In this document: positions 48,331-61,569 of the stretch, piece by piece
Numbering within the stretch: the stretch's first letter is position 1
Layout: each line of letters starts with the position of its first letter
Origin: Phytophthora hibernalis
Taxonomy: Eukaryota; Oomycota; Peronosporomycetes; Peronosporales; Peronosporaceae
Reading direction: 5' to 3'
DNA: 64,000 nt
NCBI GenBank assembly: GCA_012656075.1
Contig: JAAKBF010000107.1
Span: 186,001 to 250,000 of the forward strand
The notes under the pieces: model-generated
What the model was told of the DNA's origin: nothing
Database searches by the model: none
Seen by the model: only the letters and a program-made list of their open reading frames with translations
Translations under genes and position numbers: made by a program

Positions 48331-51300
48331 ATGGATCAGTCGCGCGGCGATGAGGCGCACCCCGCGCTGGTGGTTAAGGACGACGCGGAGCAGAATTCGC
48401 CGACGACCAGCGACTCCAACTCATTGACTCCGGAGCAGCAGCTTCTGGCGCGATTCAAGCTGCACAAGCAGCACCACAAGGAGAAGGAGCGACGTCTACA
48501 GCAGACGCGCGTTGCCGCTGCCGCGCGCGCGAGTCGCAGCGCCGCCGCGGCCTTAGGAGCGTCCAAATCGCCCTCAAACCGACAGAAGCTGCCCAAACCG
48601 GCCGTGGACCTCACGCGCGTGGACCATAACAACCGTCCGCACCGCTGGAAGGCGGCGGAAGAGCTACTACAGGAACAGGAGCGACGCGCGCAGCAACGGC
48701 AGCTCACAGCGGCGCCGCCGGTGCGTCCATTTCCCGGCCGGTTACGCGGTCAAACTCTGGACGAAAGTCCGACAGGCGCAACGACTTTAGGGCCGAGAAA
48801 GGCGGAGGTCATATTAGATGCTGTGAAGGACGAGGAGGACATTCTACAGTTAGATCAGTCGCAGTTCCCGCTGCATTTGTTCGACAGCGACGAGTTCGAG
48901 GCCCATACGCCGCAGCAGTGGCTCGAGAGGGAGCGCGTGGGCGCGTCGCCGTACTTTTTCCAAGGAGAGTGGAGGTGGCGGAGCTGCGCTGTGATCAGTT
49001 ATGATGTCGGTCGCGCGCAGTACTTGGTGCAGTTCCAGGGCTCGGACAGGCAGAAGTTGGTCAAGAGGATCAATCTGCGCTTCGAGAGCGAGTCGCCCGT
49101 GATGTTTGAGAGACGCGTCGCGGCCGCGCGCGAGCGGCGCGACCAGATCAAGGCCATGCTACGCTTTGACGACTTTTTGGCTAGACAAGATGCGTCCCAG
49201 TTGCGTGCCATGGGACGCCCGACGCTGGAACGCGTACATGCTCGAGTGGTGGCGGGGCTGCCCGAGCGCGTGGCGTTGCTGGACTCGCAACCTGCCGCGA
49301 CGCTGCTGCGGCAGCTCACGGACACTGCGCTTCAAGAGTACATGCGCAGTATGAAGAAGGGGGCGCTGCTGAACCAGTTGCGCCATGACCCAGGTTTGCG
49401 CGCGAGGTTTCAAGGACTTGACCTCGTGAAAAAACCGGAAGCTGCCGCCTACGGGAAAGTGGCGATCCCCGACCACAATTTTGGTCGAAATCGGCGGCGT
49501 GTGAACACTGCGTCCTACACGAGCTCGCCTCAACTGCTCGCTGTTCTTCGACGGATGTATGCTGGCTGGGAGAAGACGTTCCAAAGCCTACTGCTGGTTC
49601 AGGTGGATGAAAAACCGGCTAAGGTCCCTATGAAAAATAAACGAGGAGCTACGAATGGAGCATCGATAGTTACATTGGCATCGCAGATGCCATTTCGTGT
49701 ATTGGACTTCAAGGCACTGCAAGCAGCACACTCAAACAAGGTAGCAGAGATCTTGCTGGTGGATTGGAGACGCGCTCGTTGAGAACGTGATCGACAACCT
49801 ACAAGACCATTTTGACTTATTTCTTTCGGATCGTGCAGCGTATGATGCTAGCAGACTCAAGAGAGTACTGACGGGACTCGAGTTGCGTTTGGCGGCCCAG
49901 CTACGTGAGGTTGTTCATCGCTCCGTCGATGAGTGGGTGCGTTTCGTACGCCACCACGCAGAGTCTGGAAGTCTCGTGAGTGGAACGTCGAAACTACATG
50001 AAGATCAAGGTGATGCCACGAGTTCACGTTCAGATGACGGTGAGAATGAAGAAGATGAGGAAGACGTACCCATTCGCCTTGCCAGCAAGCATTTTTCACT
50101 GCTGCTAGAACAAAAGGAGATTCGTGCACCTCGTAGCTCCTTGTTCAGCGTTCAGCTTGCTTTCGTGAACGACGAAGTGGTAGTAGAGCCATCGGCACAA
50201 GAAGTGACGGCAACGTTGTTGGAGCCGCTGGATGCAGTGGTGGCAGCAGTGCAGGAGATCGATAGACTAGACTGCGATATCATGGGACTACTATCACTCG
50301 ATCGTCAACCGCTGCTTGACCTTGGTGTTGATGGTGTTGACAAAGAGGCTGATCGAGGCACTGAAGAACCAAATGCAAATCGGCGTGCAGTGGTTGCTGA
50401 GTGTCTGGATGCGTTACAGGCTGCGAAAGTGGAGGTTTGTGAGAGTGTAGACCATGCCATGCGAGCAGCACACGCCCTCGCGGCTCAGTTTGCAGCGTAC
50501 ACGGACTTTGTCCACTTTGATGCAACATCATTCGCCACGGAGCTGCTTCCGTTGATGCAGCAAGAGCAACAGCTCTTGAAAGAAGGTAAAGCACTACCAA
50601 CAGCAGATGAACAGGCATATTTGCCACGCTTGTGCGCGCAGATCCGAAGATTTCATGAGCTGGCATTTCGGGTCGACGTGATTGCCTTCGACTTCGTTGC
50701 ACTTCCGCTGGTGTGCGTGCATACTAGTGCGCTCAAGAAGCAGCTCCGTACCCGGTCGCTCGAGTTACGTGATACGCTGATTTCAAGTTTGGTCCGTGAT
50801 GCACGGGATCAAAACCTTGCTATCACTGCGCGCTACGCCTCTATCCTGGCAAGGATTAATGAAAAGCCTACCAACGAGGCGCAACTCGCAAAACTGAAGC
50901 AGTTCGTCGGTGAGAGTAAGGCGGTGATTGCAGGTATCCAGCGTGAAGTTGTAGCCATACATGTACGTCTGGATGCGTTGAACGAGTTCTCGCATAAACT
51001 TTCCGCTGAAGACTTCACACTAGCACACTCGACGAAAGAGTGGCCGCTCAAAGTAGCGCATGCGGCGGATTCCTGCGATTCAGCGTTGGAGGAAGACAAG
51101 GTTCGGATGATGGATCGCCTTGCTCTCGAGAAGGAAGCATTCGAGTTAGACGTGGAGCGCTTTGAGGGCGAAGTGCAGGCTTTCACACGGTATGGTGAAG
51201 TTGAACACACGGACAAGTACGTGGAGTTAGCCATCACGCTTTACGACGCACTGCAAGATGCTCGAGCCAAGGCACAAGACTTTAACGCTCGCGAGGCCGT

Positions 51301-54300
51301 GTTTGGCTTTCCACCGACGGAGTACACACCACTTTTGACCAAACTGGAGAGTGACTTTGCGCCGTATTACAAGCTTTGGACCATGAGCTCTGAGTTCCAT
51401 GCAAGTCGACAGGCATGGCTTAACGGGTCGTTCCTCGAGCTAAAGGGCGGAGCTATTGAAGCACTCGTGACGGAATGGTGGAAAGCATCCTACAAATTGA
51501 GCAAGTCACTGATAGACGACGCTCCTGGATCAGCAGAAGTCGCACTCGTACTTCGAGAGCGCACCGAAGAGTTCAAAGCCTATTTGCCTGTAATCCAGTC
51601 CCTTGCAAGCCCGGCACTTCAAGAACGGCATTGGGAGAAGCTGCGTCATACCATTGGTTTTGAGGAAGCGGAGGAGGAACTGACACTGCAGCTACTGCTT
51701 GATCGCGGCATTACACAGCACCTCGAAACGATTCAAGAGATCGGTACATTTGCTGAAAAGGAATACTCGCTGCAGAAGAATCTAAGCGCAATGATCGCCG
51801 AGTGGGAGAAGGTGGAGTTTCAGACCGCAGCGTATCGAGAAACTGGTACCTATCTGCTTCGCAGTACAGACGATATCGTGGCACTATTGGACGATCACTT
51901 AGTGAAAACGCAAACGATGCGTGGGTCTCCGTATATCAAGAGTATCGAGAAAGACTGCAAGGCATGGGAGAAAAAGTTGCAGTACTCGCAGCAATTGTTG
52001 GACGAATGGATGGCATGTCAACGTACGTGGCTGTACCTCGAAGCCATTTTCAGTTCCGAGGACATTATGCGTCAAATGCCAACAGAGGCACGTCGTTTTG
52101 CTAGCGTGGATGCACTGTGGCGCAAAACGATGGAGGATACGGTAGCTGATCCAACGTTTCTTACTGTTATCGCAATGGATAAGCTGTTAGCGAAGTTTCA
52201 GCGTGCCAACGAGAAGCTGGACGAGATACAAAAGGGTCTGAACGACTACCTCGAGATGAAGCGTCTGCACTTCCCACGCTTTTTCTTCCTGTCGAACGAT
52301 GAGCTGCTAGAAATTCTTTCACAGACCAAGGAACCGCGTGCAGTGCAGCCGCACTTGGGCAAGTGCTTTGAAGGCGTGTTCAACGTGACATTCCAAGACG
52401 GACCTCCCTTGTTAATTACCGAAATGCGTTCGGCTGAAGGTGAAGTCGTTCCCTTGCGACTTCCCGTGAGCCCTGAAAGCAATAAGAACAAAGGTAATGT
52501 GGAGATGTGGTTGCTCGAAGTGGAGCAGAGTCAATGGGACAGCGTGCGCGATCAAACCGAGCGTTCTTTGGCAGCTTATCCGCTTGAAGAGCGCGAATCC
52601 TGGATGCTCAAGTGGCCTGCACAAGTTGTTTTGGCAGTATCGCAGGTATACTGGACGCAGGATGTTACCCGAGCGCTTAACCTCGGGAACGGTGTAAATG
52701 GGATCAAAGCTTACGTCGAGGAGCTTAACGCGCAACTGGACAAAATTGTGATGCTGGTACGTGGCAATCTGACCAAGCTGGAGCGTACAACAATTGGTGC
52801 GCTGGTGGTTATTGATGTTCACGCACGCGACACGATCTCTCACATGATCGAGAAAGACGTGGAAAATGATCAGGATTTTGAGTGGATCTCCCAGCTTCGG
52901 TACTACTGGGCTGAAGGCGTCAAGTCTGGCGGTGGGTTTGACTTGCAAGCGCGAATTGTGAATGCTCGAGTCCGATACGGATACGAATATCTCGGAAACA
53001 CAATGCGCCTTGTGATCACACCGCTTACAGATAGGTGTTATCGTACAATGATGGGAGCTGTAGATTTGATGTATGGTGGTGCACCTGAGGGACCGGCAGG
53101 CACTGGCAAAACGGAGACTGTGAAGGATCTGAGTAAAGCTATCGCCATTCAGTGCGTGGTGTTTAACTGCTCGGATGGTCTGGACTACCTTGCTATGGCA
53201 AAGTTTTCAAGGGTTTGGCCGGATGCGGTTCCTGGTGTTGCTTTGATGAATTCAATCGAATCAACATCGAGGTGCTGTCCGTCATTGCTCAACAGATTCT
53301 GACGATTAACGAGGGCAAGAAGGCGGGCGTGGACAAATTCCTGTTTGAAGGGACCTTCATCAAGCTCAATGCAAGCGCCAACGTGTTCATCACGATGAAT
53401 CCTGGATATGCAGGGCGTGCTGAACTACCAGACAACCTCAAGGCGTTATTCCGTCCGTGCGCTATGATGGTGCCCGACTACGCGCTGATTTCTGAAATTC
53501 GACTGTATTCCTTTGGTTTTGCTCAAGCTCGTAGCAACGCACGCAAGCTCACGCAGGTGTTACAGTTAGCCTCGGAGCAGCTATCGTCACAGAAGCACTA
53601 CGACTACGGTATGCGAGCAGTTAACTCCATTCTCGTGGCCACCGGCGCATTGCGGCAGCAGCTTGGCAACGATCCGTTCTGGACGGAGGACAAGATTGTG
53701 CTGCGTTCTGTACAAGATGTCAATCTTCCAAAATTCACTACGGACGACTTGCCTCTTTTCCGTGGCATTACATCCGACTTGTTCCCCGACGTGTTGCTGC
53801 CACTTCCAGATCATGGTGCACTTCTGCGTCATATTGACGAGACCTGTGTGCGTGGCATAGCTATCGTACCGGATGTAAACATTCCGCTTGAGTGCAAACC
53901 TGAATTCAAGATGAAGGTTGTGCAATTCTACGAGACGGTACAAGTTCGTCACGGCCTCATGATTGTCGGTACAACTGGTTCAGGTAAGACGTGTGTCGTG
54001 CACTCCTTGGCAACGGCTATGACCTCCTGCTACGAAGAGGAACTCGAGTTGCAGGAAGAAAACGGCACCAAAGGAGCTCCAACGTTGCAACAGCGCGTGA
54101 ATATTCACACGATGAACCCGAAGGCTATCACGAGCGGCCAACTTTATGGTAACTTCGATGAAAACACGCACGAATGGTCTGATGGTGTTCTGGCATGCAC
54201 GTATCGTAATTGTGCTCGTGACACAAGTCCGGAGCTGCAGTGGGTCATGTTCGATGGTCAGTGGATGCAGTCTGGATTGAGAATATGAATACGGTACTAG

Positions 54301-57300
54301 ACGACAACAAGAAGCTTTGTCTGATGAGTGGTGAGATTGTTAAGATGACGGACCGTATGCGAATGGTCTTCGAGACAGAAGATCTGGAAGAGGCCTCGCC
54401 TGCTACGGTCTCACGTGTCGGCATGGTGTTCCTCGAGGCAAAAGTGCTGGGCTGGGAAGTTCTCGTGCGGACGTGGCTGAACACTCGTCTGCCTGTGGCT
54501 TTCGCATCTCATGGTGAGTATCTCGAGGAATCTTTCCGCTGGATTGTGCCGCCGATGCTGTACTTCGTCGACAAACACTGCACGGTGCCAACTCCGGTGA
54601 CTTTCTTGGAGCACGCGGCGTCACTACTACGTCTGTTTGAGTGCGCTCTCCGCGATGGGTTTCCAGATCCTCCAACTGACGGCACTACCCCGCTGCAAAT
54701 TCCCCTTCTGTTCCCACTGGCGCCGATGCACAGCGTATTCTAGAGTGTGTGCTCATTAAAGCTGTCGTTTGGTCTATTGGTGCCTGCATCGACACGAAGT
54801 CGCGCCGCATTTTTGATCGGTACATGCGTGACTTCCTCTCAACTGAGCTTGCAGTGGCTATTGTCACTGCTGATATGCGAAAGGAAGAAAGCGAGGAGCT
54901 AGGCGATGATGAATCGGGGGTGCCAGTCTCACCTTCACTACTCTACTTCAAAGACTTCGTTGCCAAATCTCCGTCGTATGTGCTCCTCCTGATCGAGCTG
55001 CAATGCTATCGATCCCAGAAGAAGGACTTGTGTACGACTACCGTTTTGATACACGCCGCAGTGTCTGGGTCAACTGGATGGAAGCTTCAGGTGGTGGATC
55101 GTTCGTGATTCCCAGAGACGCTCAATTCACGCAAGTTTTGGTGCCTACAATCGATTCCGAGCGTAATGCGTGGTTGCTAGACACTCTAATACGCCACCAC
55201 TTTCATGTGCTCTGCACGGGTGATACAGGCACAGGTAAGTCTGTGTCAATCAAGAAGAAGCTGCTTAGCGGGCTGAATGACCCACCAGGTAGCAGTGATG
55301 CAGCGCCCAAGTTTGCTCCGTCCATATTCCTCAATTTCTCAGCGCAGACAAGTGCCAACCAGACTCAAGATTTGATTGAAACCAAGCTAGACAAACGTCG
55401 TAAGGGTGTGCTGGGTCCGCCACTTGGTCAAAGCTGTGTCGTCTTCGTTGATGACCTCAATATGCCTGCCAAAGAGACGTACGGTGCTCAACCACCGATC
55501 GAAATCTTGCGTCAATGGATGGGTCATGGAGGCTGGTACAACCGTAAGGACAACTCGTTCACACAGCTCGTCGATATCCAGTTTATCGCGGCAATGGGGC
55601 CCCCTGGTGGTGGTCGTACTCGCATCACGCAGCGATACGTGCGGTATTTCAACCTCATCAACTTTGTGCCGTTCGACAATGACTCACTCAGAGCAATCTT
55701 CACTCGAATCACTGACTGGTTCTTGCTCAGCTTCCCGCAGGCGGTGAAGCAGCTCGGAGGTGCAGTTGTTAGTGCCACAATCGACATTTACAACACGATA
55801 TCGCAGGCTCTACTACCCACTCCGGCCAAGTCGCACTACACTTTCAACTTGCGTGATTTGTCCAAAGTTTTCCAAGGTGTTGCGCAGGCGTCAAGTGACA
55901 CCATAAAGGAGGGCAAGGACTTTGTGCGTCTGTGGAGTCACGAATGTCTGCGAGTGTTCTCCGACCGTCTTATTGACGATAAAGATCGTGCCTGGTTTGC
56001 CGATATCCTTGCCAAGACGGTGAAGCTGCACTTCGATCTGCAGTACACGTCTACGGATGTGCGCGGGCCGAACCCCACGCTGATCTACGGTAACTTTGGT
56101 GGAGCAGGTGACGGCAAAGTGGTAGCAGGAGCTATGCCGAGCTCCGTGACCGTGAAAAGCTGCAGAATGCCATGCAGGTGTTCCTGGAAGACTACAACAA
56201 CATGAGTGCCGCACCAATGCGACTTGTGCTGTTTCAGAACGCTATTGAGCACGTTGCGCGTATTTCGCGCGTGATTCACCAACCTCTGGGCAATGCCTTA
56301 CTTGTCGGCGTCGGTGGTAGTGGCCGTAAGAGCCTTACAACTCTGGCCGTGTTCATGGCCGAGTACAAACTCTTTCAGATTGAGATCTCCAAGTCGTACT
56401 CGAGAACCGAATGGCGTAACGATATCAAGAAGGTGCTGCAGCTTAGCGGTCTGAACAATCAGCCGACAGTCTTCCTGTTTTCAGACACGCAGATCGTGGA
56501 AGAGGCCTACCTGGAGGACATCAACGGACTGTTGAACACGGGTGAGGTGGCAAACCTTTGGGCCAATGACGAACTGGTGCAGATGAACGAGGCGCTGGAA
56601 CCTGCGGCCACAGCTTCAGGCGTTAATGCTGGAAACAGTGCGGAGCTCTACAATTTCTTTGTGGGTCGTTGTCGTACCAACTTGCACGTTGTGTTAGCGC
56701 TGTCACCTATTGGAGAGGCTTTCCGTCGCCGACTGCGCATGTTTCCGTCCCTCGTGAATTGCTGTACTATCGATTGGTTTGCAGAGTGGCCGGATGAAGC
56801 ACTTCGCTCCGTGGCCGACTACTTCCTGGTCGATATTGAACTGCCTGCTCAGGTTAAGGTTGGCATTGTGGATGTGTGTGTTGGGATGCAGGAGAGCGTG
56901 AGTGCACTTACGAAGGACTTCTTACAGTCGCTGCGTCGATACTACTACGTCACCCCACGTCGTATCTCGAGCTGCTCAATACATTCAAGAAGCTGCTGAA
57001 TAACAAGCGAGTAGAGGTGATGACAATGAAGCAGCGATATGATAACGGACTTACGAAACTAATGGAGACAGCAGAGCAGGTGGAGAAAATGCAGGTGGAG
57101 CTGGAGGCGCTGCAACCGCTTTTGAAAGTGGCCACTATTGAGACAGACGCGTTGTTGGAGACCATTTCACGTGAGCAAAAGGAGGCTAATGTTACGAAAG
57201 ACATCGTTGGTGCTGAGGAAAAACTCTGTAACGAACAAGCAGCTGAGGCCAATGGTATCAAGGAAAGCTGTGAGGCTGAGCTAGCAGAAGCCATTCCAGC

Positions 57301-60300
57301 GCTCGAAAACGCTGTCAAAGCTCTACAAACTCTTACGAAAGGCGACATCACGGAGATCAAGGCTATGAAGAAGCCTCCTGATGGAGTCAAGCTTGTGATG
57401 GAAGCTGTGTGTATCATGATGCGTGTTCCCCCAGTGAAGGTGAAGGACCCGGCAGGAGGCACGAAGAAGGTGGATGACTACTGGGGGCCAGCACAGAAAT
57501 CACTGCTAGGCGACACCCGCTTTCTACAGAACTTGTTGGAGTACGACAAGGACAACATCCCAGTGGAGGCGATGGATAAGGTGCGTCCATACGCTGCGAA
57601 TCCAGACTTCCAGGCCGAGAAGATCCGCAAGGCCTCTGTCGCAGCCTCGGGGCTTTGTAGTTGGGTGCACGCTATGGTGGTTTACGATCGAGTAGCGAAG
57701 GTGGTTGCACCCAAGCGCGAAGCACTTAAGGCAGCGACTTTAGCTCTAGAAAAGGCTCAAAGCGAGCTCAAAGTCAAGCAAGACGCATTGCAGGTGGTGC
57801 TTGACAAGGTGGCAAGACTGGAAGAGGACCTAGCTGCTGCTTACAAGAAGAAAAGCGACCTCGAGTTTCAAGTCGATGACTGCTCCAAGAAACTTACTCG
57901 AGCTACGCAGCTTATCGGTGGCCTAGGTGGTGAGAAAGCTCGTTGGGGTGATATGTCTACCCAACTGCAGATTGTGTACGATAATGTCGTAGGCGATATT
58001 ATGCTGGCATCGGGTGTCATCGCGTATCTTGGTGCCTTTACAAGTATCTACCGTGAACGTGCTGTGGATCAGTGGTGTACTGAGCTAACCAAACAGGCAA
58101 TCACGTGTTCGAAAACCTTTACACTCACGGAGACACTGGGCGATGCCGTCCAAATCCGCGCGTGGACAATTGCAAAACTTCCAAACGATTCATTCTCGAT
58201 TGACAATGCTATCATGCTTCAGCGTAGCAATCGATGGCCGTTGATGATTGACCCGCAAGGTCAGGCCAACCGGTGGGTGAAGAACATGGAGGAGAGTAAT
58301 AATCTCAAAGTGGTAAAGCAGTCTCAAGCGGGTTTCGTGCGCATGCTGGAGAACTCGATCATGATCGGTGCAGCTGTGCTTATTGAGAACATGCCGGAAG
58401 AAATCGACCCGATGCTAGAGCCTGTTCTACTGAAGCAAGTTGTAAAGACTGGCGGGGTGGCTACTATTCGCCTGGGTGACAATACTGTGGAGTACGATGC
58501 GAACTTCCGCCTGTACATGACAACCAAGCTGCGAAACCCACACTACCCGCCGGAGACTTGTGTGAAAGTCAATTTGTTGAATTTCATGGCTACCGAGGAA
58601 GGCCTACAAGATCAGATGCTGGGTATCGTGGTTGCCAAGGAAGAGCCTGTGCTGGAGCAGCAGCGAGAAAGTTGGTGCTCGAGGATGCAGCTAACAAGAA
58701 AACACTAAAAGAGATCGAAGATCAAATCTTGTATCTGCTACAGACTGCTAAGGGTAACATTCTGGACGATGAACGGTTGATCGAGACGCTCGGAGCGTCA
58801 AAATCACGGCTAACAAGATCGAGGAGAAGGTTCGTGAGGCTGCAGTGACGCAGCAGATGATCGCTGAAAAGCGCCAGGGTTACTTACCTGTGGCCTTCCG
58901 AGCGTCTCAGCTTTTCTTCTGTATCGCTGATCTCACAGTGATCGACCCAATGTACCAATACGCACTCGAGTGGTTCATCAACCTCTTCGTGTTCTCAATC
59001 GGTCGAGCTGAAAGCGCATCTGTCCTTGCAACTCGGCTCGACAACCTGAACGAGGCCTTCACGTTCATTTTGTACCAAAACGTATGTCGCTCTCTTTTCG
59101 AGAAAGACAAACTGTTGTTCGCTCTCTTGTTGGCGATCAAAATCCTCGTGGGGAATGGCACGATTGATAGTGCGGAGCTGCGCTACTTCTTTACGAGCAA
59201 CACGCAGATGGACTTGCAAAAACCAAAGCCGTCAGGTTCCGAAGGGTGGCTCAATGATAAGACGTGGGCCAACATCGTCGGTCTGGATGCGCTGCCTTCG
59301 TTTACAAGTTTTAGCGATGCGTTCGCAACTGATCTGGAGCTGTGGGAGGTGTCTTACAACTCAACCGATCCAGCGGAGACTTTGATTAATATCTCGTCAG
59401 TGGCTTCACTGGATGCGTTCCAGCGGATCATTGTTTTACGCTGCTTGAGACCGGATAAGGTGATTCCAGCCGTGATGTCTTTCGTGGCGGCTGAAATGGG
59501 TCAGCGCTTCATTGAGCCGCAGCCATTTGACCTGAAGGCAGGATTCGACGATTCAAACTGTTCAACGCCACTAATTTTCGTGCTGACGCCGGGTGCAGAT
59601 CCGATGTCTGAGTTGCTCAAGCTGGCTGCTGAGCTGGGTTTCAACAAGAAATTCGTGGCCATTTCACTGGGCCAAGGACAGGGTCCACTTGCTGAGAACG
59701 CTATCGCTGAAGCTATTGACAACGGAACCTGGGTGTGCTTGCAGAATTGCCACTTGTCAGTGAGTTGGCTGCCTACACTTGAGAAGATTTGCGAAGAGAT
59801 CACACCGGACCGTGTACATGCGAGTTTCCGCTTGTGGTTGACAAGTGAGCCAACACGTGCTTTCCCGTCGTACATTCTTCAGCACGGAGTGAAGATGACC
59901 AATGAACCTCCGAAGGGTATGCGAGCAAACCTCAAGGGGTCCTATTTGACTTTCGACGAGGGGTGGGTAGCTAGCTGCCGACGGCCACGTGAGTTCAAGA
60001 AGCTTCTCTTTGGACTCTGCTTCTTCCACGCAGTTGTGCGTGAGCGGACGAAGTTTGGACCACTGGGCTGGAACATCAGCTACGTGTTCTCCTCGTCGGA
60101 TCTAGCCATCTCCAAAGACCAACTCAAGATTTCTCTGGATGATCTACAGCCGGATGACCCCATTCCGTACGCTGCTTTGGCTTATCTTGCAGGCGAATGC
60201 AACTACGGTGGTCGTGTGACAGACGATAAGGATCGACGGTGTCTTATCACGATCCTCTCGGACTTCTACACGCGCGATATCCTATCGGACAGCTATACTT

Positions 60301-61406
60301 TCTCGCCTTCGGGTCTGTACTACGCGCCATCGGCGGAGGGTTCCCTATCCGTTTTCCTCAATTACATCGACCAGTTACCCATGAACGAAGGCCCTGAAGT
60401 CTTCGGTTTGCACGACAATGCCAACATCTCCACTGCCATTGCCGAAACGAATTTGCTGCTTGAATCGGCCTTATCACTGCAACCCCGCGGTGCTTCTGGA
60501 GGTGGAGGTGCAGTCAAGTCTTGGGACGATGTGCTGGACGAAACAGCGCGCGATATCGCGGCGAAGCTGCCTCCTCTCTTTGATATCGAAAAAGCAGAGC
60601 TTGCATTCCCTGTGTGCTATTCGGAGTCGATGAATACTGTGTTGACACAAGAGCTCGGGCGCTTCAATCGGTTGTTGGCGCTGCTACAAGTCTCACTTGT
60701 GGAGATTCAGAAGGCTATCAAGGGGCTTGTGGTCATGTCTGCTGAGCTCGAAGCTATGGGCAACAGTATGGTGAACGGACATGTACCTGCACGTTGGTCA
60801 GCGGTGGCGTATCCGTCGCTCAAACCGCTCGGTAGTTGGGTCACCGACTTCCTTGCACGCTTGGCATTCTTGCAGAACTGGTTAACGCGTGGAGCTGCAC
60901 CACCCGTGTACTGGATCTCAGGCTTCTTCTTCACACAAGCATTCATTACCGGAACCCAACAGAACTACGCACGAAAACACAAGCTACCTATCGACCAGGT
61001 AGGCTATGACATGGTGGTGCTTGCACAACCTGCTTCGGAGCTCACAACCCCAGCCGAAGACGGTGCCTACGTCGATGGCCTCTTTCTCGAAGGTGCACGC
61101 TGGGACGCCACGACACACTCACTTGCTGAATCCAATCCGCGTGAGCTGTATGTGCCTTTGCCTGTTCTGCACCTACTGCCCAAGTCTCGAGACCAGATCG
61201 AGCCTATTGAAGACACTGACCCCAAGGGTACAGCACATGTGTATCTCTGCCCGGTGTACAAGACTTCCAAGCGCCAGGGAACGTTGTCTACCACAGGCCA
61301 CTCCACGAACTTTGTCATGTCCGTACGATTGCCGATGAGTGAAGAGCATCGACAGCAACATTGGATTCGGCGTGGCGTCGCACTGCTCACTCAGCTCGAC
61401 ACGTAA
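48331..61406 (+). CDS. Axonemal dynein heavy chain, nine apparent frameshifts
   Basis: A motor subunit of flagellar dynein, about 4,360 residues. The N-terminal part resembles DNAH1-type inner-arm chains (EWRWRSCAVISYDVGRAQYL, LRFESESPVMFERRVAAARE). The tail and linker lead to AAA1 with P-loop GPAGTGKT (53091-53114) and FDEFNRI; AAA2 GTTGSGKT (53968); AAA3 GDTGTGKS (55219); AAA4 GVGGSGRKS (56307); the antiparallel coiled-coil stalk with the microtubule-binding tip (VDDYWGPAQKSLLGD, about 57470); AAA5 and AAA6; and the C-terminal WISGFFFTQAFITGTQQNYA and TLSTTGHSTNFVMSV. The frame shifts near 49770 (net -2), 53215, 54260, 54700, 54975, 56130, 56955, 58670 and 58800. Most sites lie in short runs (TTTT, CCCC, AAAA), and each repair restores conserved sequence. 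Confidence 0.93.
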
Positions 61407-61569
61407 ACGCAAATAGGTATTGTTGTTGTTGTAAATGCATTTTGCTTATCCAAAGGCTTGTTGAAGTATTCGGATTCGAGGTAAGTGATCTGGGACGCGC
61501 CGCTGACGGAGAAAACTAACGGGTGCATTCGTCCAAACTGTCAAAGCACAATTTTCTCTGCAAGCGAAG
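61407..61569. other. Short tandem spacer
   Basis: 163 bases between dynein and the DUSP gene. It probably includes the promoter of the latter (AAAGCACAATTTTCTC, an initiator-like box, ends about 10 bases upstream of the ATG). Confidence 0.4.

Noticed and set aside
48331..61406. Dynein pieces as nine separate genes or exons
   Set aside because: The pieces join without missing residues, splice signals are absent at the joins, and the summed length fits one heavy chain.
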